Shown here piece after piece: positions 43,378 through 45,759 of a stretch of 45,759 bases of DNA. The first letter of the stretch is position 1, and each line of letters begins with the position of its first letter. A program made the translations under genes and the position numbers. Origin of the DNA: UBA1181 sp963631545 (GTDB lineage: Bacteria > Bacteroidota > Bacteroidia > Bacteroidales > Paludibacteraceae); assembly GCA_963631545.1 (NCBI GenBank), contig CAVGRN010000017.1:1-45759 (forward strand), in the 5' to 3' direction. A model generated the notes under the pieces. That model made no database searches and was not told the DNA's origin. It was given only the letters and a program-made list of their open reading frames with translations.

Positions 43378-44202
43378 TTACTTTTTTCTTCTTTCGATTA
43401 TATACTTGTTAGAAGCGTTCTTTGGCGAACGTGTCTTGTAACCCTTAGCCAACAAGCCCTTTCTAGACCTTGGATGACCTCCTGAGTTACGACCTTCACC
43501 ACCACCCATTGGGTGATCTACTGGGTTCATGACAACACCACGGTTGCGTGGTCTGCGACCCAACCAGCGTGAACGTCCAGCCTTTCCAGATCTCTCCAAA
43601 GAGTGCTCTGAGTTGCCGACCGTTCCCACAGTAGCCTTACAAGTACAAAGAATCATACGAGTCTCTCCCGAAGGTAATTTCACAATCGCATATTTCCCTT
43701 CTCTCGAAGTCAATTGCGCAAACGTTCCTGCCGAACGAACCAAGGATGCTCCCTGTCCAGGACGCAACTCAAGGTTGTGGATCACTGTTCCTAACGGAAT
43801 GTTCTGCAATGGAAGTGCGTTTCCGACCTCTGGTGCTGCCTCGCTACCAGACATCAGACTTTGTCCCACCTGAAGACCATTTGGTGCAAGGATGTAACGC
43901 TTCTCTCCATCAGCGTAAAACAAAAGTGCGATGCGAGCCGAACGGTTTGGATCGTACTCAATCGTCTTTACTACTGCTGGAACACCATCTTTGTCTCTCT
44001 TAAAGTCAATTACTCTATACTTTCTCTTGTGACCGCCTCCGATGTAGCGCATCGTCATCTTACCAGTGTTGTTACGTCCACCAGTCTTTCTCAGTCCTTT
44101 TACAAGAGATTTTTCTGGTACACTTGAGGTAATTGTCTCAAATGAACCAATAATTTTGTGTCTTTGCCCCGGTGTCGTGGGCTTGAATTTACGAACAGCC
44201 AT
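43378..44202 (-). CDS. rplB: 50S ribosomal protein uL2
   Basis: A 274-aa L2, essential for subunit joining and peptidyl transfer. Motifs are GGGHKRKYRVIDFKRDKDG, SGKAGRSRWLGRRPRNRG and NPVDHPMGGGEGR. The last keeps the first conserved His but has Met where E. coli has a second His. Confidence 0.97.
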   Translation of the reverse strand: MAVRKFKPTTPGQRHKIIGSFETITSSVPEKSLVKGLRKTGGRNNTGKMTMRYIGGGHKRKYRVIDFKRDKDGVPAVVKTIEYDPNRSARIALLFYADGEKRYILAPNGLQVGQSLMSGSEAAPEVGNALPLQNIPLGTVIHNLELRPGQGASLVRSAGTFAQLTSREGKYAIVKLPSGETRMILCTCKATVGTVGNSEHSLERSGKAGRSRWLGRRPRNRGVVMNPVDHPMGGGEGRNSGGHPRSRKGLLAKGYKTRSPKNASNKYIIERRKK

Positions 44203-44207
44203 CTGTA

Positions 44208-44498
44208 TTAAATATTGCTATAGAAATCTATTACATCACCATCCTGCAAAGTAACATACGCCTTCTTGTATGAAGACTGACGTCCTTTAAGGATTCCTGT
44301 TTTCGTATAACGGCTCTTTGCCTTACCCTCTACGCGAGCAGTATTAACAGCAACAACCTTAACATTATACAACTCCTCAACTGCCTTCTTAATCTCTATC
44401 TTGTTGGCAGTCAGGGAAACACGAAAACCATAGCGAGAAAATTTCTCGCTTTGGTTTGTCATTTTTTCCGTTATTATCGGCTTAATAATGATACTCAT
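44208..44498 (-). CDS. rplW: 50S ribosomal protein uL23
   Basis: A 96-aa L23 at the tunnel exit, docking site for trigger factor and SRP. KPIITEKMTNQSEKFSRYGF and KKAVEELYNVKVVAVNT are diagnostic. AGGAGGT stands seven bases before the ATG, a near-perfect Shine-Dalgarno. Confidence 0.96.
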   Translation of the reverse strand: MSIIIKPIITEKMTNQSEKFSRYGFRVSLTANKIEIKKAVEELYNVKVVAVNTARVEGKAKSRYTKTGILKGRQSSYKKAYVTLQDGDVIDFYSNI

Positions 44499-44510
44499 CT
44501 ATTCGACCTC

Positions 44511-45140
44511 CTAGTCTTTTAAAGTTTCTTCAATGTTTGCCAACGCACCTTCCGTCAACAAAAGGCAAGAAGTATTCAAAATATTGTACGTATTTAAGTC
44601 CGAAGACAAGACAACGCCAGTCCTCTGGATATTACGAGCGGACAAATATACGTTTTTATTTGGTTCTGACAAAATCAAAAGTGACTTCTTACCCTCAATG
44701 TTGAAATCTTTCAGCATTGCAACGAAATCTTTCGTCTTTGGTGCATCAAATGCCACGTTCTCGACAATGACGATAGCGTTGTCTTTGATCTTAGCAGACA
44801 AAGCAGACTTACGAGCCAAACTCTTAGTCTTCTTATTCAACTTGAAGCTATAATCACGAGGAACTGGTCCGAACACACGCGCTCCACCTACCAATACAGG
44901 CGAGTTGATGTCTCCACGACGAGCACCTCCCCCTCCTTTTTGACGGCCGAGTTTTCTGGTACTACCAGAAATTTCACTTCTCTCCTTAGACTTGTGAGTT
45001 CCCTGGCGTTTGTTTGCCAAGTACTGCTTCACATCAAGATACATTACATGCTCGTTTGGCTCAATGCCAAAGATGCTGTCGCTCAAAGAAACCTTTCTTC
45101 CAGTATCCTGACCTTTAATATTATATACACTAAGCTCCAT
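44511..45140 (-). CDS. rplD: 50S ribosomal protein uL4
   Basis: A 209-aa L4. The extended loop rich in Gly/Arg (GRQKGGGGARRGD, about residues 67-79), which narrows the exit tunnel, and the C-terminal globular domain (LILSEPNKNVYLSARNI) are present. It overlaps the rplC stop by one base. In E. coli L4 autoregulates the S10 operon. Confidence 0.96.
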   Translation of the reverse strand: MELSVYNIKGQDTGRKVSLSDSIFGIEPNEHVMYLDVKQYLANKRQGTHKSKERSEISGSTRKLGRQKGGGGARRGDINSPVLVGGARVFGPVPRDYSFKLNKKTKSLARKSALSAKIKDNAIVIVENVAFDAPKTKDFVAMLKDFNIEGKKSLLILSEPNKNVYLSARNIQRTGVVLSSDLNTYNILNTSCLLLTEGALANIEETLKD

Positions 45141-45757
45141 TACTTATTGATAATTACGATTGAACCCTTAGCTCCTGGCAACGAACCTTTCAAAATGAGA
45201 AGGTTGTTCTCAGGAATAACTTTTAATACTTGGAGATTCTGGACGGTTACAGAGTTTCCACCCAAACGACCTGCCATTCGCATTCCCTTGAACACTTTTG
45301 CAGGGTAAGAGCAGGCACCTACAGAACCTGGCGCACGCAAACGGTTGTGCTGACCATGTGTAGATTGTTGCACACCACCGAATCCGTGGCGCTTAACAAC
45401 TCCTTGGAAACCCTTTCCTTTTGACGTTCCGACAACATCAACGAATTTAGCGTCTGCAAACAGGTCAACCGTGATTTGGTCTCCCAACTTGTACTCAGAC
45501 TCAAAACCTTTGAACTCGGCCAAGTGTCTCTTGGGTGCTACACCTGCTTTCTTGAAGTGTCCCAACTCAGCGTTGGTAGTGTTCTTCTCCTTCTTGTCTT
45601 GGAAACCCACTTGGACAGCTTCATAACCATCTTTCTCGACGGTCTTGATTTGTGTAACTACGCAGGGACCTACTTCGATAACAGTGCATGGAATATTTTT
45701 TCCCTCGGCACTGAAAACGGATGTCATTCCGATTTTCTTTCCTAATAATCCTGGCAT
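45140..45757 (-). CDS. rplC: 50S ribosomal protein uL3
   Basis: A complete 205-aa L3 beginning MPGLLGKKIGMTSVF. The central loop with KRHGFGGVQQSTHGQ reaches toward the peptidyl-transferase centre. The start codon lies two bases from the window edge; rpsJ would be expected just beyond it. Confidence 0.96.
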   Translation of the reverse strand: MPGLLGKKIGMTSVFSAEGKNIPCTVIEVGPCVVTQIKTVEKDGYEAVQVGFQDKKEKNTTNAELGHFKKAGVAPKRHLAEFKGFESEYKLGDQITVDLFADAKFVDVVGTSKGKGFQGVVKRHGFGGVQQSTHGQHNRLRAPGSVGACSYPAKVFKGMRMAGRLGGNSVTVQNLQVLKVIPENNLLILKGSLPGAKGSIVIINK

Positions 45758-45759
45758 TT

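Overview
The window reads as chromosomal DNA of a Bacteroidetes bacterium, most likely order Bacteroidales. Four things point there: two giant secreted proteins with the gliding-motility/type IX secretion (T9SS) type B sorting domain, a PorT/SprT-like barrel, a PCMD-family lipoprotein, and several -7 boxes of the Bacteroidetes form TAnnTTTG. Ribosomal proteins S14 and L36 are the zinc-free forms usual in this phylum. Almost everything is on the minus strand; only an NlpC/P60-LysM hydrolase and pyrH are on plus. I see no tRNA, rRNA, CRISPR array, insertion sequence or prophage.

Layout: 1-2779 holds the start of an unknown gene, a dynamin-like GTPase 2 bp before it, and an orphan 184-aa protein. 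Positions 2780-3602 form a gene-free, repeat-rich gap with a duplicated 80-bp block and a 22-bp palindromic tandem array, ending in a clear terminator. Positions 3603-19793 form a cell-surface locus: two tandem paralogous T9SS cargo proteins (2292 and 1643 aa), PorT, a second outer-membrane barrel, a PCMD lipoprotein and a possible PD-(D/E)XK-fold protein. Positions 19997-21660 encode the cell-wall hydrolase and UMP kinase, closed by a strong terminator. Positions 21741-26613 are a branched-chain amino-acid operon, ilvD-ilvB-ilvN, with an acyl-ACP thioesterase at its end. Two small unknown proteins follow at 26778-27786. Positions 28094-31069 carry an exported nucleoside-hydrolase-like protein and a 5'-nucleotidase, a plausible nucleotide-scavenging pair. 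Positions 31298-45757 are the classical S10-spc-alpha ribosomal supercluster from rplC to rplQ, including secY, map, infA and rpoA.

How the genes work together: the ribosomal, ilv and pyrH blocks are ordinary housekeeping. The most distinctive part is the surface locus. The two giant proteins share N- and C-terminal regions but differ by two clean blocks of Ig/PKD-like modules of about 466 and 185 residues, so they look like a duplicated adhesin or surface-filament pair that gains or loses modules. They sit beside a predicted component of their own secretion machine (PorT) and a barrel/lipoprotein pair that may anchor them. This is an inference from context. Start codons and residue positions were checked against the DNA by hand; family names come from motif recognition, not from database searches.
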